From NCBI RefSeq assembly GCF_000166715.1, contig NZ_AEMI01000019.1, forward strand, positions 107,500-171,499: a DNA stretch of 64,000 nucleotides, read 5' to 3'. Each line of letters begins with the position of its first letter. Within the stretch, counting starts at the first letter, position 1. Below are positions 37,332 to 47,222 of this stretch, in pieces. The notes under the pieces were generated by a model. The model saw only the letters and a list, made by a program, of their open reading frames with translations. It was not told the origin of the DNA and did not search any database. The position numbers and the translations under genes were made by a program. This stretch comes from Leuconostoc gelidum subsp. gelidum KCTC 3527 (lineage in GTDB: Bacteria > Bacillota > Bacilli > Lactobacillales > Lactobacillaceae).

Positions 37332-38069
37332 TTAATGTCCGATTGTCCAACCGCCGTCTATTGGCAGTACCGCACCATTGATATAATCAGCTTGCGGACT
37401 TGTTAAATATAGCGTCAAATTAGCAACTTCTTGTGCTGTGGCCCAACGTTTGGCTGGTGTTTGCGACGCGACTTTTTTTGCCATATCACCACTACCAGTG
37501 AAATCTGCCGCGTTCATAGGTGTTTTAATTGCACCAGGAGCAATGGCATTAGTATGTAATCCCTGTGCCGCATAATCATACGCTAGTTGTTTTGTATAAC
37601 CAATAATGGCATGTTTGCTTGCAGTATAGGCGGCCCCACCACCACCAGCTGAAAAGCCAGCAATTGAAGCCATATTAATAATATGACCATAACCGCGTGA
37701 TAACATAGCTGGTAAAAGAGCATTGCTTAGAATAAATATCGGTGTTAAATTCGTATTCAACACTAATTGCCAATCAGATAGTGACGTGTTTGTTGACGAT
37801 TGGTAATTATCTAAAATACCAGCCGTATTTAATAATATATCAAAATCAACTGTATCCGTTATTTTTTTAACAAGTTCTAGCAAGGCGTCGTGTTCACTTA
37901 AATCAATTTTAAAAGCGTGAAGTCGTGGATGATTTAAAGGAATTTTTTGATAATCCAACGCGTAAACAATCGCGCCAGCATCCAAATATGTCGTTAGTTG
38001 TGAAAAACCGATTCCTGACGCGGCACCGGTTAATAAAATATTTTTATTTGTATAGTTTTGTTCAATCAT
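37332..38069 (-). CDS. SDR-family oxidoreductase (FabG-like)
   Basis: A 245-residue classical short-chain dehydrogenase: TGAASGIG cofactor motif, NTAG motif in LLNTAGILDN, Ser in NMASIAGF, and YTASK. It ends PIDGGWTIGH. Its start overlaps the last base of the queT stop, so it is translated with queT. It may reduce a ketone; a role in queuosine metabolism is not supported by sequence. It could be under the same preQ1 riboswitch by translational coupling. Confidence 0.88.
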   Translation of the reverse strand: MIEQNYTNKNILLTGAASGIGFSQLTTYLDAGAIVYALDYQKIPLNHPRLHAFKIDLSEHDALLELVKKITDTVDFDILLNTAGILDNYQSSTNTSLSDWQLVLNTNLTPIFILSNALLPAMLSRGYGHIINMASIAGFSAGGGGAAYTASKHAIIGYTKQLAYDYAAQGLHTNAIAPGAIKTPMNAADFTGSGDMAKKVASQTPAKRWATAQEVANLTLYLTSPQADYINGAVLPIDGGWTIGH

Positions 38070-38632
38070 TATTTACTTAAATCAATCATTTTACTTAATG
38101 CATAGATGACAATACCACCAGCAATTAATGAAGCCACTTCCCCAGGCATCACACTTAAATAATACGCCAGCCACTGAGCAAAAATCCCACCATTTGAACC
38201 AGAAGGGAAAGCACCACTAGCACCAATATTAAAAGCCAATGTAAATTCTGCAGCTAAAATTGCCATGCCTATGGTGGCAACCACAACTGAACTGATTACA
38301 ATTTTTGTAACAGCACGCTTAACACGACGTGTCACTAAATAAGTAATGCTAGTCATAATAACAGTCCCCATAGTTCCAAATATCCAATCAATCCAACCAA
38401 GTGGGGAAACAAGATTAGCAATAAATACCCCTAAGCCTAATGCTATAATATAACGTTTGTGCCATGCTGCTAAATGATTTAACCCTTCAGAAGCGCGTAA
38501 TTGCACGGGTCCAAAAGCAAGAGGTTGAATCACAAACGTAATGGCAGCATAAACAGCCGCAATGACTGCGATCAGCGTAATGTTCTGTACTGAACCAATA
38601 GACGTATTCGTTTTAGCTAGATTTTTTTGCAT
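38069..38632 (-). CDS. queT: QueT family queuosine-precursor transporter
   Basis: A 187-residue membrane protein with five or six TM segments and the QueT signature FGPVQLRASEGLNHLAAW and NLVSPLGWIDWIFGT. It is a substrate-binding (S) component of ECF-type importers that takes up preQ1/preQ0-type queuosine precursors. Assignment is reinforced by a preQ1-I riboswitch immediately upstream, whose tail contains the ribosome site. Start ATG at 38632, with AGGAG ten bases before it. An SDR gene follows without a gap. Confidence 0.93.
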   Translation of the reverse strand: MQKNLAKTNTSIGSVQNITLIAVIAAVYAAITFVIQPLAFGPVQLRASEGLNHLAAWHKRYIIALGLGVFIANLVSPLGWIDWIFGTMGTVIMTSITYLVTRRVKRAVTKIVISSVVVATIGMAILAAEFTLAFNIGASGAFPSGSNGGIFAQWLAYYLSVMPGEVASLIAGGIVIYALSKMIDLSK

Positions 38633-38640
38633 ACCAAAAA

Positions 38641-38682
38641 TCTCCTAGTTTTTTTATAAGCGGGATGGTTGATGAACCGCTA
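38641..38682 (-). ncRNA. preQ1-I riboswitch upstream of queT
   Basis: On the minus strand AGCGG-TTC... pairs with CCGCT, forming P1; the loop is followed by the A-rich tail ATAAAAAAACTAGGAG, whose last bases are the queT ribosome site. This is the classical preQ1-I layout (GGTTC after the stem, CT-A-rich pseudoknot tail). Ligand binding would hide AGGAG and stop translation, i.e. translational repression. Confidence 0.85.
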
Positions 38683-38705
38683 TCAAGTAGCATAACATAT
38701 GATAA

Positions 38706-38734
38706 TAAAAAAAGCCACAGAATCTGCGGCTTCA
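38706..38734 (-). terminator. Terminator after rpoD
   Basis: AGCCGCAG / CTGTGGCT stem with a three-base loop and a run of seven T on the minus strand, 8 bp after the rpoD stop. Confidence 0.9.
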
Positions 38735-38741
38735 AAAATGG

Positions 38742-40040
38742 TTAATTATTGCCATCATCCATAAAATCTTTTAGTTGCTTAGAGCGACTAGGATGGCGGA
38801 GCTTACGTAATGCTTTTGCTTCAATTTGACGAATACGTTCTCTTGTCACACCAAATACACGGCCTACTTCTTCAAGTGTACGTGTGCGGCCATCTTCCAG
38901 ACCAAAACGTAAACGTAAAACATTTTCTTCGCGGTCAGTTAATGTCTCCAACACAGATTCAAGTTGTTCACGTAACATTTCATATGCAGCTGAATCAGCT
39001 GGTGAAACTGCTTCATTGTCTTCAATGAAGTCACCTAAGTGTGAATCATCTTCTTCACCGATCGGTGTTTCAAGCGAAACTGGTTCCTGCGCAATTTTTA
39101 ATATTTCACGTACCTTATCAGGTGTCAAGTCCATTTCAGCCCCAATTTCTTCTGGCAATGGTTCACGACCCAAATCTTGAAGCAATTGGCGCTGAATACG
39201 AATTAATTTATTAATTGTTTCAACCATATGAACAGGAATACGAATGGTGCGCGCTTGATCAGCAATAGCACGTGTTATTGCTTGACGAATCCACCATGTA
39301 GCATAGGTTGAAAATTTGAATCCTTTTGTGTAATCAAACTTATCAACGGCTTTCATCAAACCCATGTTGCCTTCTTGAATCAAGTCCAAAAATTGCATAC
39401 CACGACCAACATATCGTTTAGCAATAGAAACAACTAATCGTAAATTAGCTTCTGCTAATTCTTGTTTGGCTTCAATATCACCATCTTCAATGCGTTTAGC
39501 AATATTAATTTCTTCGTCACCTTTCAATAAATTAACACGGCCAATTTCTTTAAGATACATACGAACAGGATCGTTTATTTTGATGCCGGCAGGCGTTTCT
39601 TGTGCTTGATCTAACTCTTCTTTAGAGGGCTTATTTTGCTTTGCCTTTAATACTTCTGGTGCTGGTTCACCTTTTTCATCAACAATTGCAACACCAGAAT
39701 CTTCAACTTTTTCCATTAACCGTTCGATATTTTCACCGTCTAAGTTAAATGGTTCTGCTAATCTTTTTGCCAAATCTGCATATGTGATTGCTTTAGCAGC
39801 TTTATATTCTGCAATCAACGCCTTAACAGCTTTATCATATTCCGGATTTTTAATAATGCCTGATTTTTTTGCTACTTTAGGTTTGGAAGCTTTGCCAGCG
39901 GCTGCGGCCTCCTCTGGTGTCTTGCCCTGTGCTAACGCTAAAAGTTCTGCTTTTTTAGCACGACTATTGTATGAAATTTTTTGTTCATCTAGATAGTCCT
40001 TGATATCTGAAATTTTACTTGAAGCTAAAATAGTTGCCAT
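38742..40040 (-). CDS. rpoD: RNA polymerase primary sigma factor SigA
   Basis: A 432-residue housekeeping sigma factor. Order: region 1.1 (variable, acidic/Ala-rich linker to about 150), region 1.2 [16 protein letters not shown], region 2 with [29 protein letters not shown] (region 2.4, -10 recognition), region 3, and region 4.2 [28 protein letters not shown]. Ribosome site AGGAGA. It follows dnaG by 66 bp on the same strand, the usual dnaG-rpoD (macromolecular synthesis) order. This marks the region as chromosome core. Confidence 0.98.
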   Translation of the reverse strand: MATILASSKISDIKDYLDEQKISYNSRAKKAELLALAQGKTPEEAAAAGKASKPKVAKKSGIIKNPEYDKAVKALIAEYKAAKAITYADLAKRLAEPFNLDGENIERLMEKVEDSGVAIVDEKGEPAPEVLKAKQNKPSKEELDQAQETPAGIKINDPVRMYLKEIGRVNLLKGDEEINIAKRIEDGDIEAKQELAEANLRLVVSIAKRYVGRGMQFLDLIQEGNMGLMKAVDKFDYTKGFKFSTYATWWIRQAITRAIADQARTIRIPVHMVETINKLIRIQRQLLQDLGREPLPEEIGAEMDLTPDKVREILKIAQEPVSLETPIGEEDDSHLGDFIEDNEAVSPADSAAYEMLREQLESVLETLTDREENVLRLRFGLEDGRTRTLEEVGRVFGVTRERIRQIEAKALRKLRHPSRSKQLKDFMDDGNN

Positions 40041-40106
40041 TGATTATTTCTCCTAGCACAAAGGGCATTTCAAAGACTCGTACTAAAAATACGTCTTTGA
40101 TTATAT

Positions 40107-41954
40107 TTATAATTCTGATTGTTTCTTTTTGATATTAATTAACTCTGTCATAAGTTGTAATAATTTTGCATCGTCGTGCTGTTGTTTAGCTATATTAATT
40201 GCTTGTTGCAGTTCACGAATGTGCGCATCAATAGGTGCATCATGCATGATAACACGCAAATAATCATTGATTGCAGCTTTTTCAATTGCAATGTCGCCAT
40301 ATGATCGATCAATTGCCATAATTTTTTGATTCAATTCTGGTTTCTGGATAAAATCCATGTATTGAGCCAAATCAAAATCTCCAGGATGCTGCGTTTGATA
40401 GATATTTGTCAGCATCATTAATAATTGGTAATCTGGATGTACAAAAGCAAATCCTGCTGTCTCTTTTACTTGAATCATCACTTGTGGTGATTTAATCATC
40501 GCCATGATTAGTGCTCGTTCAGCCTGTTCAACTTGCGTAATACTTTGATTAATATCTGTTTGTCTTAAACCAATATCATAATCATTGCTGTGTACTGGTG
40601 GTTCAACCATTGTACTATAGGTTTGTTGGGACTTATTGGCTTTTTGGTTCACACTTTGTTGCAATTGTGTTTGTAGCGCGTGCTTTGATGTTCCAAATTC
40701 GTTAGCAATTCGAGTCAGTTGGATATCTTGCTCAACAGGTGATGCCGATTTCAATGTTTTCATTACTTCTTGTAAAAATGCAAGATACTGTACTTGATTA
40801 CTTAAATTTTTCCCGACACGTGCTGCATTTACCAAAAATTCTACTGGGGTTTGAATATTTTGTTCTAATGTTTGTTTTAACACTGGCAATCCACGTTGCA
40901 CACGTACTTCATCAGGGTCAAGATGATCTGGTAAATATACCACACCAATATCAACATTTTTTGCGTATTCTCGAATGAGATCAATAGAACGACGTGCTGC
41001 ATTTTGTCCTGCTTCATCGCCGTCATATACTAGCAAAATGCGTTTCGCTACGTGCGATAGTTGTCTCACATGATCACGTGTTAGTGCCGTACCCATTGTC
41101 GCCACACCAACTGGTTTTTCGGCCATACTTGCAGAAATAACATCCATAAATCCTTCGAAAACCATAACCGTGTTTGTTTGCCGAATTTGATTTTTAGCAA
41201 GATCAAAATTATATAAAATCTTCCCTTTCGTAAAAAAAGGGCTTTCTGGACTGTTCATATACTTGATATTATTATTAGCATTTAACGCACGACCAGAAAA
41301 GCCAACAACTTGACCGCGTTCAGTTTTAATTGGCCAAACTATGCGGCCAGAAAAACGATCTCGCAATTCACTTTGATCATTTGAAATAAACAACTCAGAT
41401 GTTCGCATCATTTCTCGAGAAATATTTTGTTCGGTCGCGTAATTTAAGAGTGCATTGTCTTCTGGGACAAATCCAATCCCAAAATGTTTAATAATATCAT
41501 CAGTTAATTGACGTTTCTCATGAAGATAAGCCAATGCTTGCTCTCCAGACGTCGTATTCAGCAATATATGCTGATAAAGCCTTTGCGCAGCAGTATGCAA
41601 TTGATAAACAACTTGTGTTGTGCTATCAACCTGTTGCGTTACGCCAGCAGAAATACTACTGTCAACATGCATGTCTGCACTTTCAGCTAATGCCAAAATT
41701 GCTTCCGGATAACTCATGCCTTCTTTTTCCATTAAAAATGAAAAAACAGAACCCGAACGACCACAGGAAAAGCAATTAAACACTTGCTTATTTTCTTCAA
41801 CAAACAATGAAGGATGATGATCATCATGAAATGGGCAAGACCCATTCCATTGCCGACCACGCTTGACGAGATCAGTATATTGACCAATCACATCGACGAT
41901 ATTCACTTTTTGACGTACTTCCGTAATGAACGATTCGGGAATTCGACTTGCCAT
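40107..41954 (-). CDS. dnaG: DNA primase
   Basis: A 615-residue primase. Start at ATG 41954 (MASRIPES) is chosen because GAAAGGTGG precedes it; an upstream ATG at 42005 adds 17 unlikely residues. Order: zinc-binding domain with CPFHDDHHPS and CFSCGRSG (CHC2-type C, H, C, C), catalytic core with GFSGRAL, TOPRIM motifs EGFMDVI and YDGDEAGQNA, and C-terminal DnaB-binding helical domain (about 430-615). It makes RNA primers at the replication fork. rpsU is not adjacent upstream. Confidence 0.97.
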   Translation of the reverse strand: MASRIPESFITEVRQKVNIVDVIGQYTDLVKRGRQWNGSCPFHDDHHPSLFVEENKQVFNCFSCGRSGSVFSFLMEKEGMSYPEAILALAESADMHVDSSISAGVTQQVDSTTQVVYQLHTAAQRLYQHILLNTTSGEQALAYLHEKRQLTDDIIKHFGIGFVPEDNALLNYATEQNISREMMRTSELFISNDQSELRDRFSGRIVWPIKTERGQVVGFSGRALNANNNIKYMNSPESPFFTKGKILYNFDLAKNQIRQTNTVMVFEGFMDVISASMAEKPVGVATMGTALTRDHVRQLSHVAKRILLVYDGDEAGQNAARRSIDLIREYAKNVDIGVVYLPDHLDPDEVRVQRGLPVLKQTLEQNIQTPVEFLVNAARVGKNLSNQVQYLAFLQEVMKTLKSASPVEQDIQLTRIANEFGTSKHALQTQLQQSVNQKANKSQQTYSTMVEPPVHSNDYDIGLRQTDINQSITQVEQAERALIMAMIKSPQVMIQVKETAGFAFVHPDYQLLMMLTNIYQTQHPGDFDLAQYMDFIQKPELNQKIMAIDRSYGDIAIEKAAINDYLRVIMHDAPIDAHIRELQQAINIAKQQHDDAKLLQLMTELINIKKKQSEL

Positions 41955-42463
41955 AGACCACCTTTCAACAATAAATGTCGCAAACGACAGTCTGCGACAT
42001 TTCAATTGAACTACACTAAATTATACGTCGTGCAACTTAATTTGTCAATCCCTACAACGTCACCTGACGTACTGTTATATCAACATTTCTTTTTTTAATT
42101 AACCAGATTATGTTAACTAAAAACAGTCGGGCACATGTCAACCCCAAATAGAATATTGACGCACTTTTCATCTTTTTTTGGCTATCTTTTAGCGTGCCAT
42201 GCTTGCCATATCAATGATGATAGTGTTTATTACAGTTTAATGACATTTTGAGAAAAAACCAAAAGTTTCCCTTGTTTTTTTCACTTTTGTTTTTTAGCGT
42301 TGTTCCTTTTTGTGTCATCACAAATAAACCAACCCAGTCCCCCGGACACAATCTTGGCAGGCCTGGTTAATACCACTCACACCAGTAAATTTAATTTGGA
42401 GTTCAACAGGCTAAATTAGGAGCGATTGCTAACAGAAAAAAATTTTGGAGAGGTTTATTTCTT
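41955..42463. other. Upstream region of dnaG, then start of accessory DNA
   Basis: About 500 bases with no supported gene. The first part holds dnaG control sequences on the minus strand. From about 42300 the base composition changes (CCCAGTCCCCCGGACAC), marking the start of accessory DNA. Confidence 0.4.
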
Positions 42464-42967
42464 ATGAAAATTTATTATCAGCTCATTCACCAAGCAAAAA
42501 ACAACGAAATACGAGGAATTTTAAATGAAGATTATGTTATGACATAGTCAGTATGATGATGGTCGCACATAAAGAATATGAACGCAAACGATCATATTCT
42601 TTTGCCATATTACCCAGACCCGCAAACGCGATCAAATGCGCTTCGCTTACAAGTCACTGGTTGTGGCCGCATTGTCTTCGTCAAAACGAAATAACACACC
42701 AATCACAGACAGGGCTGGCAGGAAAAGGTTTCTGACTGGTTGGTCTACAAAATATACAACGACGCCCTATTTGGCCCACGGATTAAACGACGTGTGCAAA
42801 GGTTGTTATTAGATCACCCAGAAGGATTAACCGAACGTGGTCATGATTGGTATTTTGGTTACCTAGTCTGTGCCTACACTCAGGTTTATTTTGGCATCAA
42901 AACGTTATTAAATTACCAAAGCGTCACGCAAGAAATATTTCAATACTGTTTTCAACAAGAAAATTAA
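42464..42967 (+). pseudogene. Unidentified gene remnants, interrupted
   Basis: ATG at 42464 with TTGGAGAGG upstream begins MKIYYQLIHQAKNNEIRGI and stops after 27 codons. In a different frame, NANDHILLPYYPDPQTRSN starts near 42572, continues to an in-frame TAA at 42692-42694, and then runs on (HRQGWQEKVSDWLVYKIYND ... GLTERGHDWYFGYLVCAYTQ) to a stop at 42967. It was probably one gene of about 165 residues. I do not recognise the family. It is linked to the umuC cassette and is likely plasmid-derived. Confidence 0.45.
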
Positions 42968-42986
42968 CGACAGGAGGTCAATCATT

Positions 42987-43234
42987 ATGTTGATATTTAG
43001 TTTATGTATTTAGCGATGGTTACTTGTTGGCTCTTAGGACATATCATTGGTTGGTTTTTATATACCCAGATTATTTTGTTTGGGACACTCTTTATCCATT
43101 GGCGTCTAATGTTGTTAGGAATCGTCACACTAATTTTTATCGCTAAGTTTGGTTGGTTCATGTTGCTAATTACTGTGGCTTCACTGTTTTTTGGCATGAT
43201 GATTATGCTAGAACATCAAAGTAAAAAAGACTAA
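42987..43234 (+). pseudogene. Small membrane protein with frameshift at the start
   Basis: CAGGAGGTC at 42971 serves ATG 42987, but that frame stops after eight codons (MLIFSLCI). The next frame is open from 43004 and gives 76 residues with three hydrophobic segments (AMVTCWLLGHIIGWFLYTQI and on) and a KK tail. The best reading is a one-base frameshift right after the true start; reinitiation at ATG 43004 is possible since it sits close by. Function unknown. Confidence 0.5.
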
Positions 43235-43424
43235 CCTACTTAATAGTGACGGTTAGCCCTGTTTCATGTTTAATTTTTTGCTTGATTGCCGGTATCTGTT
43301 CACGGTATGTTCCTTAAAGGCGAGCAATCTGTTGTGACGTTGTCGCATAGCCTATTTTATAATACTCAAAAAATATATTTATCATACCGGAATAGACTTC
43401 ATCCACAATACGTACTTTATAAAT
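43222..43424. repeat. About 200-bp direct repeat, copy 1 (copy 2 at 53646-53848)
   Basis: The two stretches are identical except for about seven substitutions and one length change, in the same orientation 10.4 kb apart. They encode the C-terminal part of a YolD-like protein. Copy 1 has a TAA in the frame where copy 2 has CAA-type sense sequence (CTTTAAGG against CTTGAAGG). Confidence 0.9.
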
Positions 43425-43487
43425 TGTATTGGGTTGTTTTTTAAATAGCTTTTTTATATCTTCAATCACAGCATCAATTCGACTCAT
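43236..43487 (-). pseudogene. YolD-like protein of the umuC cassette, interrupted by TAA
   Basis: ATG at 43487 overlaps the stop of the previous gene (ATGA). The frame reads MSRIDAVIEDIKKLFKKQPN, then YKVRIVDEVYSGMINIFFEY, YKIGYATTSQQIARL, an in-frame TAA, and GTYREQIPAIKQKIKHETGL to a stop at 43236. Small basic/helical proteins of this type follow umuC genes on Lactobacillales plasmids. The second copy at 53.7 kb has no such stop, so TAA is a mutation, not the natural end. Confidence 0.6.
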
Positions 43488-43753
43488 TTCGATACTTCTT
43501 GTGATTTATTTATAGTAATGAGACGATAATTATTTTTATTGATTGTAAGTATAACACCTTCGGTTCTCTCTTCAATGTAATAATTTTTACCTCTACTAAT
43601 TATTGACGCATACTCACTGTTTAATACCCTTGTCACTAACTCATCAACTTGAGTTGGTGACATGATTTGGCTAAGCTTTTTGTTCACCCGTTCATAAACC
43701 AAAGGAGTATAACATACACTAGATTGAATTATTTTTAATAGTTCGTTTGTCAT
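43484..43753 (-). CDS. Small protein of the umuC cassette (89 aa)
   Basis: The product (MTNELLKIIQSSVCYTPLVY ... NYRLITINKSQEVSK) is a compact alpha/beta-looking protein with no TM. It is coupled to its neighbours on both sides by ATGA overlaps: its start lies in the umuC stop and its stop in the YolD-like start. This fits the accessory genes of LAB UmuC operons. Intact, but both partners are broken. Confidence 0.6.
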   Translation of the reverse strand: MTNELLKIIQSSVCYTPLVYERVNKKLSQIMSPTQVDELVTRVLNSEYASIISRGKNYYIEERTEGVILTINKNNYRLITINKSQEVSK

Positions 43754-44271
43754 TTTTCTTTAACCACCGCTCTTATATTTTCGAATAAAATATGCTCTTG
43801 ATTCACCATCACCCCACGATCGGAAAAAACAACAATTAAACCACCAAAATCAATGCCAATATGACGAATAACTTCTCCATGCCAATGCTTTTCAAATAGG
43901 TAGACCACCGTATTCATTAGTATTTTAGAATCATTTGTTGCCGTAATTCGTTGTTGCTTTTTAAAATCAGTGTGCCCTTGTTTTTCCTGCTCAGCAAATG
44001 AGTATCCTATAAATAAACCGACAACTGTTGCCCGCTTGTTATGCGACCGGATACGTGACGCGACTTAATCAGCAATTTCTCGAATCACTGTTTCGATTTC
44101 TTCACACTTATGATAATCACGAGAGAGTACTTGAGAATTACTGTAGGATTTGTTTTTAGTGACAATATTTTCAGCTAAATCAGAGCGGTCAACGCCCCAA
44201 GATAATGCAAATAATTGCTCTCCACTCAGTTTATATGTACCCGGAAAGTTAAAGTAAATTTCGCGGTACAC
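43750..44271 (-). pseudogene. umuC: UmuC-like Y-family DNA polymerase, C-terminal fragment
   Basis: From a GTG at 44271 the frame reads ...LSGEQLFALSWGVDRSDLAE, SKSYSNSQVLSRDY, EIETVIREIAD, an in-frame TAA at 44065-44067, then VASRIRSHNKRATVVGLFIG, KQQRITATNDSKIL and EVIRHIGIDFGGLI, ending in the ATGA overlap at 43750. This is the thumb/little-finger half of UmuC-type translesion polymerases; the palm with its catalytic acids is missing and the remaining part is interrupted. Non-functional relic of a plasmid SOS-mutagenesis cassette. Confidence 0.8.
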
Positions 44272-44276
44272 ATTAC

Positions 44277-44405
44277 TTATCCTTCCTCTAAAATATTCTT
44301 TTGTAATTGATTGATTAAATGCAAACTCATAAAGAGTAACAATATAGGCAAATTAAATCCAACATAGACTAGCCAAAACTCAACCATAAAACTAAGATAA
44401 ATCAT
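44277..44405 (-). CDS. Putative 42-aa single-TM peptide upstream of umuC fragment
   Basis: ATG at 44405, stop at 44277-44279. Product: MIYLSFMVEFWLVYVGFNLP followed by ILLLFMSLHLINQLQ and an acidic end EEG. One or two hydrophobic helices with a polar tail. Six bases separate it from the umuC fragment's GTG. No good ribosome site is visible, so it may be a remnant. The size and hydrophobicity resemble small plasmid membrane peptides, without a family match. Confidence 0.3.
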   Translation of the reverse strand: MIYLSFMVEFWLVYVGFNLPILLLFMSLHLINQLQKNILEEG

Positions 44406-44478
44406 TTTTGAACCATTGTAACTACTAAAAAAACGATTATATAATCAGCTTTAAGCCTTTCTATTAAATTAAACAGAA

Positions 44479-44983
44479 TTACTTAACCTTTGTAAGTTCA
44501 TCAGAGTTGAATTTTTCTAAACGGTACAACTCTTCCGAATCTACCTCATCTATACCATTTTTAAAATAGTAGTCCATTTTCTTGTAAAAATGTAATGCAG
44601 TTTTTGATGCAGGTATTTCAATACGTGAAGCTCTAAAGAAGTATTCGTCCATTTCCAAAGTGTTAATTATCATTCTTCCCAAACCCTGTCCTTGATAATC
44701 AGGATCAACAAAAATATTAAAGGGACTACTTTCCGTCATACTGCCCCAATAAAGACCAATTGAACCGATACCAACAATTTGTTTGTTATCCGAATTTTCA
44801 ATCACATAACAATGAAACTGAGTTGTACGCTCAATCAAATTACTAGCCTTTAGTGATTGTAAATCTGTTTCAATAAATCCAATTGAATAATCATTTATAT
44901 TGATTGGTAATCCTCATTGTTTTAGCAATTAATTGTGCGACTACTTCAGCATCAGTATTTGAAAATCTTCTTATTTTATACAT
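44479..44983 (-). pseudogene. GNAT N-acetyltransferase with frameshift near residue 30
   Basis: True start ATG 44983 (MYKIRRFSNTDAEVVAQLIA) has a GTGGAGG site. After TMRITNQYK the frame ends; the adjacent frame carries on from NDYSIGFIETDLQ through GSIGLYWGSMTESSPFNIFV and DPDYQGQGLGRMIINTLE, the acetyl-CoA-binding QGxGxG motif, to the stop at 44479. One base is lost or gained near 44905. The 119-residue piece starting at 44838 lacks the first strand and helix, so activity is doubtful. Substrate unknown. Confidence 0.8.
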
Positions 44984-45067
44984 GCGTAACCTCCACAAAA
45001 ATTAATTTAATTATAATACTGTTTTGATTATATGCAAAATGTTACCTTACGATCGTTTAAATACTTT

Positions 45068-45340
45068 TTATTTGTTTTTGTCAACTTGATTATTAGCTAG
45101 CTTGCTTTGATTTGATGCTGGATTTTCGGATTTCTTTTCATCAAAAGCCACTAGTGTATCAGCATACACCATCTAATCAGTGGCATCATTACCAGCAAAA
45201 GCAAATTTCAAACCTTGTGGCACTAACTTGTCACCCGTTTTCAAACCAACTTGTAATCGTTCACTTTCGACTGGGTCAACCAAAATACGGACAATATTAT
45301 CATCATTACCTAATTTGCTTTATTGGATAAAATTGAACTG
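45068..45340 (-). pseudogene. Unidentified remnant with one in-frame stop
   Basis: The minus strand reads SKLGNDDNIVRILVDPVESE, RLQVGLKTGDKLVPQGLKFA, FAGNDATD, TAG, MVYADTLVAFDEKKSENPAS and on to a stop at 45068-45070. The beginning lacks a start. The composition is that of a soluble protein with a disordered Asn/Ser/Lys tail; it may be a plasmid-transfer or single-strand-binding type protein, but I make no family call. Confidence 0.3.
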
Positions 45341-45547
45341 ACAATTAGAAATGATTGGCTCATCATAATCATCACGTTCTACTTCGCTTCAATTGTCAGT
45401 TTTTATAATAAGGTGTACTCTATCTACACTTTTTAAAGGATCCGAGTTAGTTTATTAAAAGTCAAACATGATTGCTATAATTCACAAAATACTTTACAAT
45501 TATCTCATTGAAGATTAGTGTAGTGAATTTTTTAAAGGTACATAATT

Positions 45548-45578
45548 GACTAGCCGTTAGCTGGTCTTTTTTCGTGCT
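45548..45578 (+). terminator. Rho-independent terminator
   Basis: GACTAGC / GCTGGTC stem (one G-T pair), five-base loop, then TTTTTT. The gene it served is no longer recognisable. Confidence 0.7.
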
Positions 45579-45639
45579 TTTTTGCATTTTTAAGCTCTTC
45601 TTAATAAAGTAATCCTTTTAATTCTAAACTCTCCATGTT

Positions 45640-45900
45640 CTCAGTTAACGATCAAATTACTCTATGAATGTTGCTTAAGGACAATAGACGACCATTGTTT
45701 TTACTTTGTTGTCTAACACCTTTATCAGGTAAATCGGATAACTTAATTCTAAGAAAGTCATGCTTAATCCAGTTGTAAATGTTTTTTAAGGCAATGCCTA
45801 AAAAATGAGCGACTGTTTCTGGGACCATTTCAGCACACCAATATGATGGTTCAAGAAGGCAGACATCTCTCCGGTGTTAATGATAGATAACAGCCATGAT
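45640..45900 (-). pseudogene. IS30-family transposase remnant
   Basis: Minus-strand translation gives VAHFLGIALKNIYNWIKHD, FLRIKLSDLPDKGVRQQ and SKNNGRLLSLS, the HTH-to-linker segment of IS30-type transposases (consensus YNWI...L...DLPxKG.R). Stops surround it and no catalytic DDE part follows. Confidence 0.55.
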
Positions 45901-45947
45901 GATGCTTAATGTGAACTTTTTTATTTTATAAAGATCACAAAGAATTT

Positions 45948-47222
45948 TCATTTGATAACTTTTCTTTTGGGGCTAGTCCAAACACCAGTTCCATATCCTA
46001 AAATTGTTTTAACTGCTGGAACAAAGGTGGTTACTATTGTTAAGGCATTCATAATCCAATAAAAAATTAAATATAAAGGACTAAATAGGAAGTACTTGAT
46101 TTTATCACCATCATGGTCAATTACTAACGCAGCTAAAACCTGCATTAGACCGGCGGTGAATTCAAAGACACAAAAAATCATCGATACGGTCAGCGTTTTA
46201 AATAAACTACCCCAATCATCAATGATTAAAAAATGAAAACAGATCGTGACAAAGTATATCAAACTAGTAAAAAAGAAAAAAGACCAAATGATACTTAGAG
46301 TTTGATCAAGAAACATTATGCTAAGACCAATATTTTTAAAGGGTCTTCGCGCAACTTTTAAACCATTGGTCAACCAGACCTCAGTTCCCCCCTTAGCCCA
46401 TCTTTTTCTTTGTTTATAAAGATCTGGCAGATTTTCTGGCACTTGCATAAAGAACGTTATGGCTGGAGCAAAAATTGAAAACCATCCGTTGATTTGATGA
46501 TCCCAAGCTACACTAATATCTTCGGTAGCACGATCTTGTCTAAACAGACCAACATCAATAAGTGCTTCCATGCTATACAGAGTGTTTGCCCCACTATATG
46601 CGTATATGCCACCCATAACAGCTGACTGTGTACGTTTAATAATGCCAACTATACTTGAAAATTCAACTGTCTGTGATTTAGTAATAATTTTTGTTCGGTT
46701 TTGAACATCCATATTAGCAGTGACTGCACAAATATAATTGGCAAAATCACTTTTTAAGTAACTCGCGTATCTGTTAAGTGCATCAGTGGAAGGAATTGTG
46801 TCAGCATCGTTTGTTACTACGTATTTCCCTTTTGCAAAACCTAATCCGATATTAAGAGCATGAGCCTTACCCTGATTTTTTTCAATATGAATAATTCTTA
46901 ATTTATCGAACTTTTCAGCATGTCTCATTAAAATAGATAAAGTTGCGTCAGTTTAGCCATCATCAACTACTAATATTTCAAAGCTTTTGTATGTTAAATC
47001 TTGTAACAAATAATCAAGTGTTTTCTCAATAACATCTTCCTCGTTGTGTGCCGCAACTAGTATAGAAATGAAGGGTTCTTTGTAAGTAACGTCTGTGTCC
47101 CAATTCTTATGCTTTGATTTGTAATTGACTTTGTATATCACCGAGCCAATTACCCAAGACATTGAACCTAAAATAGGATAAGAAATTAAAATCAATAACA
47201 ATATAGTTAATATTGAAGTCAT
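45948..47222 (-). pseudogene. GT2 exopolysaccharide synthase (IcaA/PgaC-like) interrupted by TAA
   Basis: The frame spans 424 codons with a single TAA at 46953-46955, exactly inside VVDDG-stop-TD where the family has DDGSTD, so a TCA to TAA change is likely. The rest is complete: N-terminal TM, FISILVAAHNEEDVIEKTLD, NDADTIPS (DxD metal site), Q(R)xxRW motif as KQRKRWAKGG, and three C-terminal TM segments. The family polymerises beta-1,6-N-acetylglucosamine at the membrane. Residues after the stop could be translated only from an internal start without the UDP-binding part. The partner membrane gene overlaps its start by four bases. Confidence 0.85.

Noticed and set aside
42120..42400. rpsU or a short conserved gene upstream of dnaG
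   Set aside because: No frame reads like ribosomal protein S21; the sequence changes to accessory-type DNA.
45112..45330. Plus-strand 72-codon ORF in the decayed zone
   Set aside because: It is antisense to the better supported minus-strand remnant and has no ribosome site or domain.
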